DNA of 38,897 bases from Hyphomonadaceae bacterium (GCA_027482995.1 JAIXVM010000238.1:1-38897), one strand, 5' to 3'; shown: positions 17,230 through 26,699, numbered from the stretch's first letter. The notes: generated by a model not told the origin, from the letters alone. Translations and numbers: made by a program.

Positions 17230-17616
17230 TCATCCCTTGCGTCTCGGCTTTGCGCGCGCCGACCGGGGCGCGCTTGTGGCATCGAGGGCAATCGCGGCGT
17301 CGATGATGTCTTCAAGTTCGCCATCGATTTCGTCTTCGCTGCGCACTTTCACGTGCCGCAGTGACTTGCCGCTGCCTTCGATCCGGTCGGGAAACTGTGC
17401 GGCGAGTTCCGCGCCGCGGACAAGCTGCAGGTTGCAATGGGCGCTGTGGCCGATGACGGAGATCACCCAGTCGCGGCCATGCCATGAGGGATAACCATGC
17501 GAGAGCTTTTCGGTCAGCTCGGGTCCGGCGCGCAAGACGGCTTCCCTCAGCGCCAGCGCGACGCGTCTGGGTCCGGGGGCGAGCGTTTTGAAATAGGCTC
17601 CGGTGCCGTCGTCCAA
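17230..17616 (-). CDS. DUF1801 domain protein
   Basis: 128 residues from a TTG at 17616 preceded by AAGGGG, 8 bp after the dodecin stop. An ATG at 17670 would overlap dodecin by 47 bases and add a basic, unstructured start. The DUF1801/YdhG-like fold is indicated by ALREAVLRAGPELTEKLSHG, YPSWHGRDWVISV and CNLQLVRGAEL, followed by a lysine/arginine-rich tail. The family's role is not established. It probably shares a transcript with dodecin upstream and GPx downstream. Confidence 0.78.
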   Translation of the reverse strand: MDDGTGAYFKTLAPGPRRVALALREAVLRAGPELTEKLSHGYPSWHGRDWVISVIGHSAHCNLQLVRGAELAAQFPDRIEGSGKSLRHVKVRSEDEIDGELEDIIDAAIALDATSAPRSARAKPRRKG

Positions 17617-17623
17617 GGGCCCC

Positions 17624-17863
17624 TTATTTCTTCTTCTTCCCGTTCCCCGATTTCGCGGGCTCGGCGTCAACCTCGAACGTCATCTGCATGTTCACACGGT
17701 ACATGTCGATCTTGCCATTGCGGATCGTCGTGGACATCGAATTGATATGGCACGAGCTGAGGCCACGCACGGTTTTCGAGAACCGGCTGACGGCAATCTG
17801 GATGGCGTCCTCGAAGGATTTCGAGGATTCAGACATGATTTCTTCGGATTTCATGATGGCCAC
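17624..17863 (-). CDS. Dodecin family protein
   Basis: 79 residues from the GTG at 17863, which has an excellent GAGGGAG ribosome site 8 bases upstream; a longer TTG-started reading from 17923 is unlikely. The dodecin pattern is clear: ESSKSFEDAIQIAVSRFSKTVRGL, then a beta strand and GKIDMYRVNMQMTFEVD. Dodecins are small dodecameric flavin (FMN/riboflavin) or CoA-binding proteins that buffer free flavin. The tail ends in KKKK. It heads a probable dodecin-DUF1801-GPx run. Confidence 0.9.
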   Translation of the reverse strand: MAIMKSEEIMSESSKSFEDAIQIAVSRFSKTVRGLSSCHINSMSTTIRNGKIDMYRVNMQMTFEVDAEPAKSGNGKKKK

Positions 17864-17958
17864 GGGCGTTTCTCCCTCGGAGCTTCCGGAAGGCAAGTGA
17901 ACGCTCTTGACGAAAATTGGCAAGCGGGCTCGCGCTGGAGGCGAACCCGGAGGGCCGT

Positions 17959-18285
17959 TCAGCTGCGCAGGCGCAGGCCGGCTTCCGAGTTGTTCTGCCA
18001 GACGACGTCGGCTTCGCCTTCTAGGCCGACAGAGCGGGCATGCACGGTGACCACGGGCGGCAGGCGCTCGTTGGTCGGAAAGCGGATGCGCAGGCCCGTC
18101 TCCGTGAAGTCCATCACGACGCCCTTGCGGCGATAGCCGGACTCGTAAGTGACAGAAGCTTCGCGATAAACCGCGGCGCGGACAGGCCGGGCCAGGTCCG
18201 GTTCAGCGTCTGCAACGCCCTTCACCCGGTCTGGTTCGACGGATGCAGACTTCTTGGTTCCGAAGAGCGCAGACAAGATCGACAT
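17959..18285 (-). CDS. PilZ domain protein
   Basis: 108 residues from the ATG at 18285 (MSILSALFGTKKS). The PilZ fold is suggested by RPVRAAVYREASVTY (basic Rx3R-like motif), DFTETGLRIRF (the DxSxxG motif with Thr for Ser) and a C-terminal GEADVVWQNNSEAGLRL. It probably binds cyclic di-GMP and is too short to hold an output domain, so it would act by protein contact. No ribosome site is obvious before the ATG. A strong hairpin separates it from the peptidase gene upstream. Confidence 0.75.
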   Translation of the reverse strand: MSILSALFGTKKSASVEPDRVKGVADAEPDLARPVRAAVYREASVTYESGYRRKGVVMDFTETGLRIRFPTNERLPPVVTVHARSVGLEGEADVVWQNNSEAGLRLRS

Positions 18286-18364
18286 GGCTAAAACGGCTTC
18301 CTGTTGGCAGCTTTGATACAACTCGCCTGACAGGATGCATAAACCACACCAGTTAAAACCGGAT

Positions 18365-18399
18365 TGAAACCGTACGCCTTTCAAGGGCGTACGGTTTCA
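18365..18399 (-). terminator. 14-bp hairpin after the M13 peptidase gene
   Basis: A perfect 14-bp stem (18365-18378 with 18386-18399) and 7-base loop, 21 bp after the minus-strand peptidase stop. The best T-run (ATTTTC) is on the plus side; on the minus side GGTTTT follows a few bases later. It is a very likely transcription end for the peptidase gene. Confidence 0.75.
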
Positions 18400-18419
18400 G
18401 ATTTTCGAGGTAAGTTAAA

Positions 18420-20585
18420 TTACCAGATCCGGATGCGCTGTTCCGGCGGCAGGTAGAGCGCATCTTCCGGGCCGACATCAAACGCTTCGTACCACTCGTC
18501 GAAGTTCCGGACCACGCCGTTGATCCGGTAATCCGGCGGCGAGTGCGGATCGGTCAGCAGCTGCTGGCGCGTGGCTTCTTCGCGGTATTTGGCGCGCCAG
18601 ACCTGCGCCCAGCCGAGGAAGAAGCGCTGGTCACCGGTCAGGCCGTCGATCACCGGCGCCTTTTCAGCCTCGCTGACCGTGCCGTCGCTGTCCTTGTCCA
18701 GGCTCATCTGGTAGGCGCGGTAAGCCATCGACAGGCCGCCGACATCACCGATGTTTTCGCCGAGGGTCAGGCGGCCGTTGACGCAGGTCTTGCCGTCATC
18801 GAGCGGGCAATAGCTGTCATACTGGGCCACTAGGGCATCGGTCAGCATGCGGAACGCGGCAAGGTCAGTATCGGTCCACCAGTTCTGGAGCGCGCCGACC
18901 GCGTCATATTTCGCACCCTGGTCATCGAAGCCATGTCCCATTTCGTGACCGATGACGCCGCCGATGGCGCCATAGTTCACGGCCGGATCGGCGGACAGGT
19001 TGAAGAAGGGCGGCTGCAGGATCGCGGCCGGGAAGACGATCTCGTTGAAGCTCGGGTTGTAATAGGCGTTCACCGTCTGCGGGGTCATGAACCATTCGGT
19101 CTTGTCGACCTTCGTTCCCAGCTTCGACAGGTTGTCCTGCATGGCCCACTTGCCGGCGGCCATCGCGTTGTCGAGCGCATTCGTGCCGACGATCAACGTC
19201 TCGTAGGTCTCGAACTCGACCGGATAGCCGATCTTCGGATCGAACGTGTTCAGCTTCTCGACGGCTTTGACTTTCGTGTCAGCGCTCATCCAGGCAAGAT
19301 CCGCGATATTGGCGTCCATCGCCTTGCGCAGGTTGGCGACAAGCTCATCCATCGCGGCCTTGTTCTCGGCCGGGAAGTGACGCTCAACGAACACCTTGCC
19401 GATGGCTTCACCCAGCACGCCTTCGGTCGCAGACACCGCCCGCTTCCAGCGCTCGCGCTGAGCCGGCTGGCCGCGAAGCGCGGTGCCGTAGAAGGCGAAC
19501 TGGGCCGCGTCGATGTCTTCGGAGAGGACGTCAGCGTGGTCGATCAGGAAATGCGCCTTGAGATAGGCCTTCCAGGTGTCGAGCGAGGTTTTCGAGCTGA
19601 GGGCGAAGATGCCTTCGAACCCCTTGCCGAGCTTGGCGGCGTCGTCGGCGGTCAGGCCGGCCGAGGCGAGTTCTTCCTTGGTCGGAGGAATTTCGGAAAC
19701 GAGGAAGCTTGACTGCGTGCCGACGCCGAGCGTGTCCAGGGCAGTCTGGACCGGGAAGTCGCCGCCGAGCGCGACGAGCTGCTCGCGGCTCAGCTTGTTA
19801 TAGGTCACTTCCGGGTTGCGCGAGACCGTGCGGTCCCAGTCGAGCTTCGCAATCTCGGTTTCGAACGCCATCACATCGGCGGCCGTCTTGGCAGGATCGG
19901 CATAGCCCGCCTTGCCGAGAGCGAAGGTCAGCAGCTCGACATATTTGGCGCGCAGCCCAACCGACTTCTCGTCATCCTTCAGGTAATAGTCGCGGTCCGG
20001 CATGCCGAGGCCGCCGAGCGACATCTGGAAGATGTAGGTCTCGGGATCCTTGTCATCGACGAACACGAAGCCGTTGATCGGCGAGGCATAGCCCACCGTT
20101 GCGGTGATCCGTGCAATGTCGGCCGTGCTGGAGATGGCATCGATCTCGGCGAAGTAGGCCGCGGCCGGGGTGAGGCCGGCGGCGTTGATCGCGGCGGTGT
20201 CCATATAGGCCTTGTAAATGGCTGCGATCTTGCCTTCCGGCGTCGTCACGGCGGGGGAGGTTGCGGCCAGGTCTTCGATGATCCGGCGCACGCGCTGCTC
20301 GGATTTCTCACGCAAGAGGTCGAACGATCCATAACGCGACTTGTCCGCGGGAATTTCGAATTCGGCGAGCCATTTGCCGTTCACATACTTGTTGAAATCG
20401 TCACCCGGTTTCACGGCGGCATCGCCGGTCTCGAGGTTGATGCCCCAGTCGCCCCAAACATCCGGCGAGGCCAGTTGCAGCACTTCTTCAGCGGGCTTCG
20501 CCGCTTCCGGCACGGCCGTATCCTTGTGGTGCGCACAGGCCGTGATCAGCGCCAGCGAGGCTGCGCCAAGCAGAAGTTTCTTCAT
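18420..20585 (-). CDS. M13 family metallopeptidase (neprilysin/PepO-like) lipoprotein with EF-hand loop
   Basis: 721 residues from the ATG at 20585, with a textbook AAAGGAG ribosome site; the longer reading back to 20873 overlaps the pump gene. A lipobox (LITAC) marks it as an exported lipoprotein. Family features are the large N-terminal domain (VKPGDDFNKYVNGKW), the zinc site HEMGH at 547-551, the third ligand region GENIGDVGG (Glu610), PVIDGLTGDQRFFLGWAQ, and the terminal -IW. M13 enzymes cut short peptides outside the cytoplasm. Between the GENIGD helix and PVIDG lies a canonical 12-residue EF-hand loop (DKDSDGTVSEAE, 630-641), not normal for the family. It follows the efflux pump gene by 67 bp. 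Confidence 0.95.
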   Translation of the reverse strand: MKKLLLGAASLALITACAHHKDTAVPEAAKPAEEVLQLASPDVWGDWGINLETGDAAVKPGDDFNKYVNGKWLAEFEIPADKSRYGSFDLLREKSEQRVRRIIEDLAATSPAVTTPEGKIAAIYKAYMDTAAINAAGLTPAAAYFAEIDAISSTADIARITATVGYASPINGFVFVDDKDPETYIFQMSLGGLGMPDRDYYLKDDEKSVGLRAKYVELLTFALGKAGYADPAKTAADVMAFETEIAKLDWDRTVSRNPEVTYNKLSREQLVALGGDFPVQTALDTLGVGTQSSFLVSEIPPTKEELASAGLTADDAAKLGKGFEGIFALSSKTSLDTWKAYLKAHFLIDHADVLSEDIDAAQFAFYGTALRGQPAQRERWKRAVSATEGVLGEAIGKVFVERHFPAENKAAMDELVANLRKAMDANIADLAWMSADTKVKAVEKLNTFDPKIGYPVEFETYETLIVGTNALDNAMAAGKWAMQDNLSKLGTKVDKTEWFMTPQTVNAYYNPSFNEIVFPAAILQPPFFNLSADPAVNYGAIGGVIGHEMGHGFDDQGAKYDAVGALQNWWTDTDLAAFRMLTDALVAQYDSYCPLDDGKTCVNGRLTLGENIGDVGGLSMAYRAYQMSLDKDSDGTVSEAEKAPVIDGLTGDQRFFLGWAQVWRAKYREEATRQQLLTDPHSPPDYRINGVVRNFDEWYEAFDVGPEDALYLPPEQRIRIW

Positions 20586-20652
20586 GGAATGCTCCTTTGT
20601 AAGCCCTCGCCAAACCCGGCAAGGGGCAATGTGAAAACTGTATGGGCCAAGC

Positions 20653-23600
20653 CTACTCGGCGGGCGCGGGGCGGCCCTGGCTGCTCGTGCCGATGAGTTC
20701 TTCCTCGTCGATATTCGCCACGCCGGTATACCCTTCGCCGATCTGGCGATAGGGGCGCCCGCCCCAGGTCCATCCAAAGATCCGCCCGATCTCGCAGCCC
20801 ACCGCATACATGGACGGCACGAGGAACAGGGTGATGAACAAGGCAAAGCAGATCGCGAAGCTGAGGGACACAAGCATCGGTTTCAGGAACTGCGCCTGCG
20901 TCGATTTCTCCGCCAGCATCGGGCCGATGCCGACGAACGTGGTGATCGACGTCAGGAAGATCGGCCGGAAGCGCGAAACCCCCGCATCGATCAGCGCCTG
21001 CATCGCGCCGGCGCCTTGCTCGCGCCGCGTGTTGACGTAGTCGATCAGCACGAGGTTGTCGTTGATGATCACGCCCGCCGCCGCAGCAATCCCGAACAAG
21101 GCGAACATCGCCATCGGCGTATCGGTCAAGGCCAGGCCGAACATCGCGCCGGTATAGGCCAGCGGGATCGCCGTCATCAGCAACAACGGTTGCGCATAAG
21201 ACCGGAACGCGATCGCCAGCAGCATGTACATCGCCGCGATTGCAATCAGCAGCAGGCGCTGGATCTCGGCGAAGAATTCCTGCTCCTGCTCGAAGCCGCC
21301 GGCCTCGCCGCGGGTCACGTCCGGGAATTCCTGTTTGAATTGCGGCCAGAAGTCTTTCTCCATGGCCTCCATGATCTTCGCGCGGCCGCCTTCACCGAGC
21401 ACTTCCGCCGAGACCGAGACCGAACGCACACGGTTGCGGCGCACGATCCGGTTGATGCCGGGCGCAAACTCGAAATCCGCAACCTGGGTGACCGGAATCT
21501 CCCGGCCGTCCAGCGTCCGTATGCGGATCGAGGCCAGGCTGTCGAGGTCGTCACGCGACGCCTCCGGCAGGCGCACGCGCACTTCCACGTCCATGCCGTC
21601 GCGCGGCAGGCGCTGGGCCAATTCGCCGAAATAGGCCTGCCGCAGCTGGTTCGACACATCCGCCAGCGTGATGCCCAGCGTCTCTGCCCCTGGCTTCATC
21701 GTGATGCGGATTTCCTCCGCCGCCGACGACAGGTTGTCGGTGACATCATAGGCCTCGGCATAGGTGGCGAGGTGTGCCTTCAGCTTGTCGGCCGCTGCCC
21801 GCAGACGGTCGAGGTCCGGATGGCTCAACGCGAACTGGACGCCCGTATCAGGCCGGTTAAAGGTGAACTCGAAATTGATTTCCTCCGCATCCTGAATGTC
21901 GCCGGTCGCCTCGCGAAGGGCGTCGGCGAGATCCTTGGAGCGCAGCTCCTCGGGGCGTTCTTCCGGCGGCACCAGGCTGATCCAGGCCTGCACGCTCGTG
22001 CCGCCCGCCACGACGGACGCGTCGCGGATGAGGCCTTCCTTGATTTCCGGAAAATCGAGCGACGTCTTGCGCCGCGCTTCGACCACACCGGCCTGCAACT
22101 GGTCGCGCACCTGCAGCACACGCTCGAACGGCGTGCCGTCCGGCATTTCGATGTTGACCTGGATGAGATCGGCTTCGATCTCCGGCATGAACTTGAACGG
22201 CACGATGCCGTTCGCCTGCATGCTGATCGAAATCATCACCAGCGAGGCAAAGAACGCGATGGTTGCGTACCGGAAGCGGATCGCCGCCTCGAGGGCAGGC
22301 TTGTAGATGTTGGCCGCAAACCAGAGCAGGCTGTCGGCAATCCGGCGCTGCAGCTTGAGGAATGGGCCGAGTGGCCCGTCGAATTTCTGCTTCTCCATGT
22401 GCGCAAGGTGCGAGGGCAGGATCAGCATGCACTCAAGCGTCGAGATGATCAGGGCCGCGATCACCACGAACGAGATTTGCGAGGTGAACATCCGCGTCGG
22501 CCCGGTCACGAACAGCCAGGGCAGGAAGGCGATGATCGTCGTGAGAATGCCGAAGATGATCGGCTTCACCACCAGCTGCGTGCCGACGATGGCGGCATCG
22601 AGCCCCTTGCGCCGTCCGCTTTCCACTTCCTTGTGTATGTTCTCGCCCACCACGATCGCATCGTCCACGATGATGCCGATCACCAGCAGCACAGCGAAGG
22701 TGGAGAGGATGTTCCACGACACGCCGACCAGCGGGAACAGGATCATCGCACCCGCAAACGCGGTCAGAATGCCCGACGTGACCCAGAACGCCACCAGTGG
22801 TCGCAGGAACAGGATCAGGATGAACATCACCAGCAACGCGCCCTGGATGGCGGATGAGGAGATCAACTCCATCCGCGCAACGAAGGTCGTGGAATCGTCC
22901 CACAACTTGTCGATCCGGACGCCTTCCGGAAGGATGCCATTGGCCGGATCGTTCGCGCGGTCGATGTATTCGCGAAACCCTTCGGCATACTTTTCGATGT
23001 TCATCTTGTCCGGCTCGGGCACCATGACAAACACGGTCGTCCGTCCGTTGAAGCTCGCGCTCAACTTGTCGCTCGCAAAGCCGTCGATGACGTTCGCCAC
23101 GTCATCCACGCGCACCGTACCCTGATCACTCGACTGGCGGATGATGATGTTGCCGAACTGCTCGGCTGTGTCAGCAAGGTTGCGCGCCGACAATTGCACA
23201 TCGCCCACCGGCGACTCGATCCGTCCGCCGGAAGAGTTCAGCGATGTCTGGCGCACCGCGTTCGCGACATCCGACATCGACAGGCCGAAGCGCCGCAGCG
23301 CTTCCTCGGACACTTCGATGCTGACCTGCTCTTCCATCGTGCCTTGCAGCACGGCAAGCTCGCCGCCGGGCAGGGCGGCGATGTCATCGCGCACCTTGTC
23401 GCCGATCTTGCGCAGCGTGCGCGCGTCCACGTCGCCGTGAACCGCAAGGCCCATGAACCAGTTGCGCTGTTCCCAGCGCTCCACTTGCGGCTCGAACGCC
23501 GCCTGCGGAAGGTTGTTGATCTGGTCGACCCGCAGCTTCACCTCATCGAGGAAGACGTTCATGTCGATGTCGTCGCGGCCGCGGATGTTGACCACGCCGA

Positions 23601-23865
23601 AGCCTTCGCTGGACGTCGAGGTCACGCGCTCGAGCCCGTCAATGTCGGCGACGGCTTCCTCGATCCGGGTCACGATCTGGTCTTCAATGTCGCGCGGGGA
23701 CGCGCCGGTCCAGGCCACCGAGACGGAGGCACCCGAGACTTTCACCACCGGGAACATTTCCCGTTCCATCGCGGAGTAGCCAAAGGCCCCGCCCGCGAAG
23801 AAGATGAACATCAGCAGGTTGGCGGCAACCGAGTTACGGGCAAACCACGCGACGATACCGTTCAT
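20653..23865 (-). CDS. RND efflux transporter permease subunit (AcrB-like)
   Basis: 1070 residues, full RND length with 12 expected membrane helices. TM1 follows the N-terminus (WFARNSVAANLLMFIFFAGG). The proton-relay aspartates are in TM4 (VIGIIVDDAIVVGENIHKE), and the mirrored motif in the second half reads AGVIINDNLVLIDYV. Two large periplasmic loops, which form the porter domain, separate the helices. It is the proton-driven inner-membrane pump of a tripartite system. The start overlaps the adaptor stop in an ATGA, so the two are translated together. The substrate cannot be told; the sequence belongs to the hydrophobe/amphiphile branch rather than the metal (CusA) branch. Confidence 0.95.
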   Translation of the reverse strand: MNGIVAWFARNSVAANLLMFIFFAGGAFGYSAMEREMFPVVKVSGASVSVAWTGASPRDIEDQIVTRIEEAVADIDGLERVTSTSSEGFGVVNIRGRDDIDMNVFLDEVKLRVDQINNLPQAAFEPQVERWEQRNWFMGLAVHGDVDARTLRKIGDKVRDDIAALPGGELAVLQGTMEEQVSIEVSEEALRRFGLSMSDVANAVRQTSLNSSGGRIESPVGDVQLSARNLADTAEQFGNIIIRQSSDQGTVRVDDVANVIDGFASDKLSASFNGRTTVFVMVPEPDKMNIEKYAEGFREYIDRANDPANGILPEGVRIDKLWDDSTTFVARMELISSSAIQGALLVMFILILFLRPLVAFWVTSGILTAFAGAMILFPLVGVSWNILSTFAVLLVIGIIVDDAIVVGENIHKEVESGRRKGLDAAIVGTQLVVKPIIFGILTTIIAFLPWLFVTGPTRMFTSQISFVVIAALIISTLECMLILPSHLAHMEKQKFDGPLGPFLKLQRRIADSLLWFAANIYKPALEAAIRFRYATIAFFASLVMISISMQANGIVPFKFMPEIEADLIQVNIEMPDGTPFERVLQVRDQLQAGVVEARRKTSLDFPEIKEGLIRDASVVAGGTSVQAWISLVPPEERPEELRSKDLADALREATGDIQDAEEINFEFTFNRPDTGVQFALSHPDLDRLRAAADKLKAHLATYAEAYDVTDNLSSAAEEIRITMKPGAETLGITLADVSNQLRQAYFGELAQRLPRDGMDVEVRVRLPEASRDDLDSLASIRIRTLDGREIPVTQVADFEFAPGINRIVRRNRVRSVSVSAEVLGEGGRAKIMEAMEKDFWPQFKQEFPDVTRGEAGGFEQEQEFFAEIQRLLLIAIAAMYMLLAIAFRSYAQPLLLMTAIPLAYTGAMFGLALTDTPMAMFALFGIAAAAGVIINDNLVLIDYVNTRREQGAGAMQALIDAGVSRFRPIFLTSITTFVGIGPMLAEKSTQAQFLKPMLVSLSFAICFALFITLFLVPSMYAVGCEIGRIFGWTWGGRPYRQIGEGYTGVANIDEEELIGTSSQGRPAPAE

Positions 23866-25139
23866 TGGGCGGCTCCCTCACTGCCTTTGCCGGTCTCGGC
23901 CTTGGCGACCTTTTCGTCCTTGCCGTCGGCTTTCGCCGGCTTCGGCGGATTGTGAACCTTCACCGTGCCATCTTCCATCCGCTGCATCACGGTGAGGCTC
24001 ATGCCATCAAACGGCGCCTGGACCGGGCTGATGATCGCCAGCTCGCCGACCTTTGCACCTTCATGGAAGTAGGCGCCGTCCTTGTCCGAGTGTTCGATAT
24101 CGACCGTCCGGATCGACAGCTTGCCGCTCTTTGGATCGCCGATGAACAGCTGGTCGTCGCCGCGCAGCGCCGAACGCGGCGCCACCAGCACGCGGTCAAG
24201 GGCGCGGCCCTGGATCTCGGCATTGACGAACAGGCCCGGCGCCATCGGCGCGCCGTTGTCGGCGCCCTTGCCGAACGGATCATTCAGCTCGGCGATGACG
24301 TTGATCTGGCGCGTCTGGCTGTTGATCGCGGCGCCCGTGCGCACGACCTGTCCGCGCCAGGTCCGCGGCTCCCCGCCCACGGTGGCGGTGAAGACAACTT
24401 CCGGCCCCGGCGTCTTGGCGCTGCTGGCGAAGGCGAGCGGCAGTCCGAGCCGGCCGATCTCTTCATCCTTCAGCGGAAGGACGACCTCGACAACATCATT
24501 GCCGAAGATCTGGCCCAGCGACTGGCCGGGTGCGACCACCTGGCCGATATCGACCATGCGCTCGCGCACGCGCCCGTCGAACGGGGCAACGACCGCCGTG
24601 CGCGCCAGCGCCAATTGTGCGTCCTGAAGCTGCGACTTTGCCGCGTCCAGCGCCGCGCGCGCTTCGGCAAGCTGCGGCTCGCGGCGGGCGAGGGGAGAGG
24701 CATCGGTCATGCCGAGGTCTTCAAGGTCTTGTTGTGCAAGCTCGGATTCGGCGATCTCGCGGGCGAGGCGCTGCTCGGCCGAGGCGACGGTCGAGCGCGC
24801 GCGCACGACACCGAGTTCATAGTCTTCGCCTTCGACGCGCACGAGCACCTGGCCCTTGCGGATGAAGCCGCCATCGATGAAGTCCGGCGACACATAGGCC
24901 ACACGGCCCGAAATCTGCGGCGAGACCGAGATCTCGCGCTTCGGGCGCACTTCGCCCTGCGCTTCGACGGTCAAGGTCAGCGCCACTTCCTTCACCGGTT
25001 CGGCGAACACGTTGAGGCCCGCCTGGGGTTCCTCGGATTTCTCCGCCTCCGGCTTGAAGGCGCTGACGGCGATGAACCCGCCCACCCCGAGAATGAGGAT
25101 GATGGCGATCGGGGCGATGATGGCGATAAGGCGTCCCAT
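23862..25139 (-). CDS. RND efflux periplasmic adaptor (membrane fusion protein)
   Basis: 425 residues. One N-terminal membrane helix (LIAIIAPIAIILILGVGGF) anchors it. A lipoyl-like half (EAQGEVRPKREISVSPQISG), a coiled-coil hairpin (about 110-180, rich in Ala, Glu and Arg), the returning lipoyl half (APFDGRVRERMVDIGQVV) and beta-barrel domains follow. It bridges the pump and the outer-membrane channel. The ATG at 25139 has an AGGAG site and begins 2 bp after the channel gene stop. The last 40 residues are lysine/glutamate-rich and probably disordered. Confidence 0.94.
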   Translation of the reverse strand: MGRLIAIIAPIAIILILGVGGFIAVSAFKPEAEKSEEPQAGLNVFAEPVKEVALTLTVEAQGEVRPKREISVSPQISGRVAYVSPDFIDGGFIRKGQVLVRVEGEDYELGVVRARSTVASAEQRLAREIAESELAQQDLEDLGMTDASPLARREPQLAEARAALDAAKSQLQDAQLALARTAVVAPFDGRVRERMVDIGQVVAPGQSLGQIFGNDVVEVVLPLKDEEIGRLGLPLAFASSAKTPGPEVVFTATVGGEPRTWRGQVVRTGAAINSQTRQINVIAELNDPFGKGADNGAPMAPGLFVNAEIQGRALDRVLVAPRSALRGDDQLFIGDPKSGKLSIRTVDIEHSDKDGAYFHEGAKVGELAIISPVQAPFDGMSLTVMQRMEDGTVKVHNPPKPAKADGKDEKVAKAETGKGSEGAAQ

Positions 25140-25141
25140 GA

Positions 25142-26605
25142 TTATTGGCTCCTGCCGTCTTCTTCGGCGTCTGCGTCGGGTGTGGTTTCGGTTGCAGGCA
25201 GAACGGGAACACCGCCGCCAAGCGCAAGGTGATAGGATATCCGGTTGGTCGCACGGCTGGCCCGCGCAGACACGAACTGGCTCTCGGCGTTGAGGCGCCG
25301 TGTCTGCGCATCGATCAGGTCAAAGATCGTGATCGTGCCGCTGACATACTGGCGTTCGGCCAGGTCCTCGGCGAACTTCGCTTCTTCGAACGCGACCGAC
25401 TGGGCCGCTTCCTGCTGGGCCAGAAGAACGTCCGCTGTGAGCGCGTCTTCCACTTCGCGCCATGCGTTCAGCACGCCGCCCGCGTAGTTCGCAACCGCCG
25501 CCTCGGCCTGTGCAATCGCCGCCGCCTGCTGCGCCCGCAGGCGCCCGCCGGCGAACAGCGGCTGGGTCAGCCCGGCAATCAGCCGCGCCGCGATCAACGC
25601 AGGATCGACGGCTTCTTCAAACGTGCTCCCGCCGCCGGACGCCGTGGCGCTCAATCGAAGCGCAGGCAGCATCGCGAGGCGTGCTTCTTCGGCCGCAAGG
25701 CCGGCGCCCACGACGCGCGCTTCCAGCGCGGCAACGTCGGGCCGGCGGGTGAGCAACAGCGCCGGGTTGCCCTCGGCGGTGATGGGTTCAAGCTTGGGCA
25801 ATTCCGTTGTCGAGGTCAGCTCTGCGCCGGGATAGCGGCCAAGCAGCACTTCCAGCCGCCGCGTCGCTTCTGCCGAGAACTGCTTGCGCGCCGCAATGGT
25901 GGCTTCGGCCGCCGCCAGCTGGCTACGCGCGGTGCGTAGCTCGAGCGGACCCGAAATGCCGGAACGCACGCGCCGGTCGGTGATGGTCAGCACCCGGTCG
26001 CGCGCCTCGAAGGACAGCTGCGCGATGCGTTCCTGCGCCAGCGCCTCGTTCAGCGCGATCCATGCCCCGGCGGTCTGCGCCGTGATCGACAGCTCGGCCG
26101 CGGCAAGGTCGGCCTCGCTGGCCGCACGGTCCGCATCGGCCTGCGCCACTGAATTGGACACCCGGCCCCACAGGTCGGCTTCCCAGCTCGCGTCCAGATT
26201 GGCGCTGTAGACGGAGTTTTCGATCTGCTCTTCCTGGCCGCCGATGATCACCCCCGTGGAGGTGCTGCCGCCGGAGACGCTGGCGGAAAGGCTGGGCAAC
26301 CATTGGCCCCGCGCACCGCGAGAGCGGGCCTGCGCGGCGCGGGCGAGGGCGGCGCGCGCTTCCAGCGTCGGGTTCGCAGCCAGCGCTTCGGCCACCAGAG
26401 CGGTCATTTGCGGGTCATTGAATTGGCTCAGCCAGTCGGCGGACGGGGCCTGTCCGGCCACGCCGCTGGCGCTCCATTCATCCGGCGCATCCGGCACCGT
26501 GCTGAACAGCGCGTCCCGGTCGTCGATATAGCGTTCGGAGGCGTCCGGAATGGCCGCGCAGGCGGCCAGCATGGCGGTTCCGAAGAGAAGAAAGGACTTT
26601 TTCAT
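25142..26605 (-). CDS. Outer-membrane efflux channel (NodT/OprM family lipoprotein)
   Basis: 487 residues. The lipobox LAAC (Cys16) is followed by two outer-membrane-efflux-protein repeats: first repeat ADWLSQFNDPQMTALVAEAL and LDASWEADLWGRVSNSV; second repeat RRPDVAALEARVVGAGLA and AGLTQPLFAGGRLRAQQAA. It forms the trimeric TolC-like exit duct of the system. It is the first gene of the three-gene operon (channel-adaptor-pump, with 2-bp and 4-bp-overlap junctions). The promoter must lie in the 239-bp AT-rich gap shared with the divergent histidine kinase. Confidence 0.95.
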   Translation of the reverse strand: MKKSFLLFGTAMLAACAAIPDASERYIDDRDALFSTVPDAPDEWSASGVAGQAPSADWLSQFNDPQMTALVAEALAANPTLEARAALARAAQARSRGARGQWLPSLSASVSGGSTSTGVIIGGQEEQIENSVYSANLDASWEADLWGRVSNSVAQADADRAASEADLAAAELSITAQTAGAWIALNEALAQERIAQLSFEARDRVLTITDRRVRSGISGPLELRTARSQLAAAEATIAARKQFSAEATRRLEVLLGRYPGAELTSTTELPKLEPITAEGNPALLLTRRPDVAALEARVVGAGLAAEEARLAMLPALRLSATASGGGSTFEEAVDPALIAARLIAGLTQPLFAGGRLRAQQAAAIAQAEAAVANYAGGVLNAWREVEDALTADVLLAQQEAAQSVAFEEAKFAEDLAERQYVSGTITIFDLIDAQTRRLNAESQFVSARASRATNRISYHLALGGGVPVLPATETTPDADAEEDGRSQ

Positions 26606-26663
26606 GCGGTCAAGGAACGCCCTGGCTGACTTTTAGGACCGGATACGCCTGCGCTTGCCGAGC

Positions 26664-26699
26664 GTCAATATGAAATTATCGAAATTCAATAATTTTGAC
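26664..26699. promoter_or_regulatory. AT-rich dyad and possible promoter between the efflux operon and histidine kinase
   Basis: AAATTAT (26673-26679) and ATAATTT (26689-26695) form an inverted repeat with a 9-base spacer, inside a sharply AT-rich patch (26660-26715). On the minus strand TTGACG (about 26663-26668) could be the -35 element for the efflux operon. It is a candidate operator or promoter only. Confidence 0.35.

Noticed and set aside
21016-22857. Plus-strand frame of 613 codons opposite the RND pump
   Set aside because: Antisense shadow, His/Arg/Gln-rich, no motif, no ribosome site.
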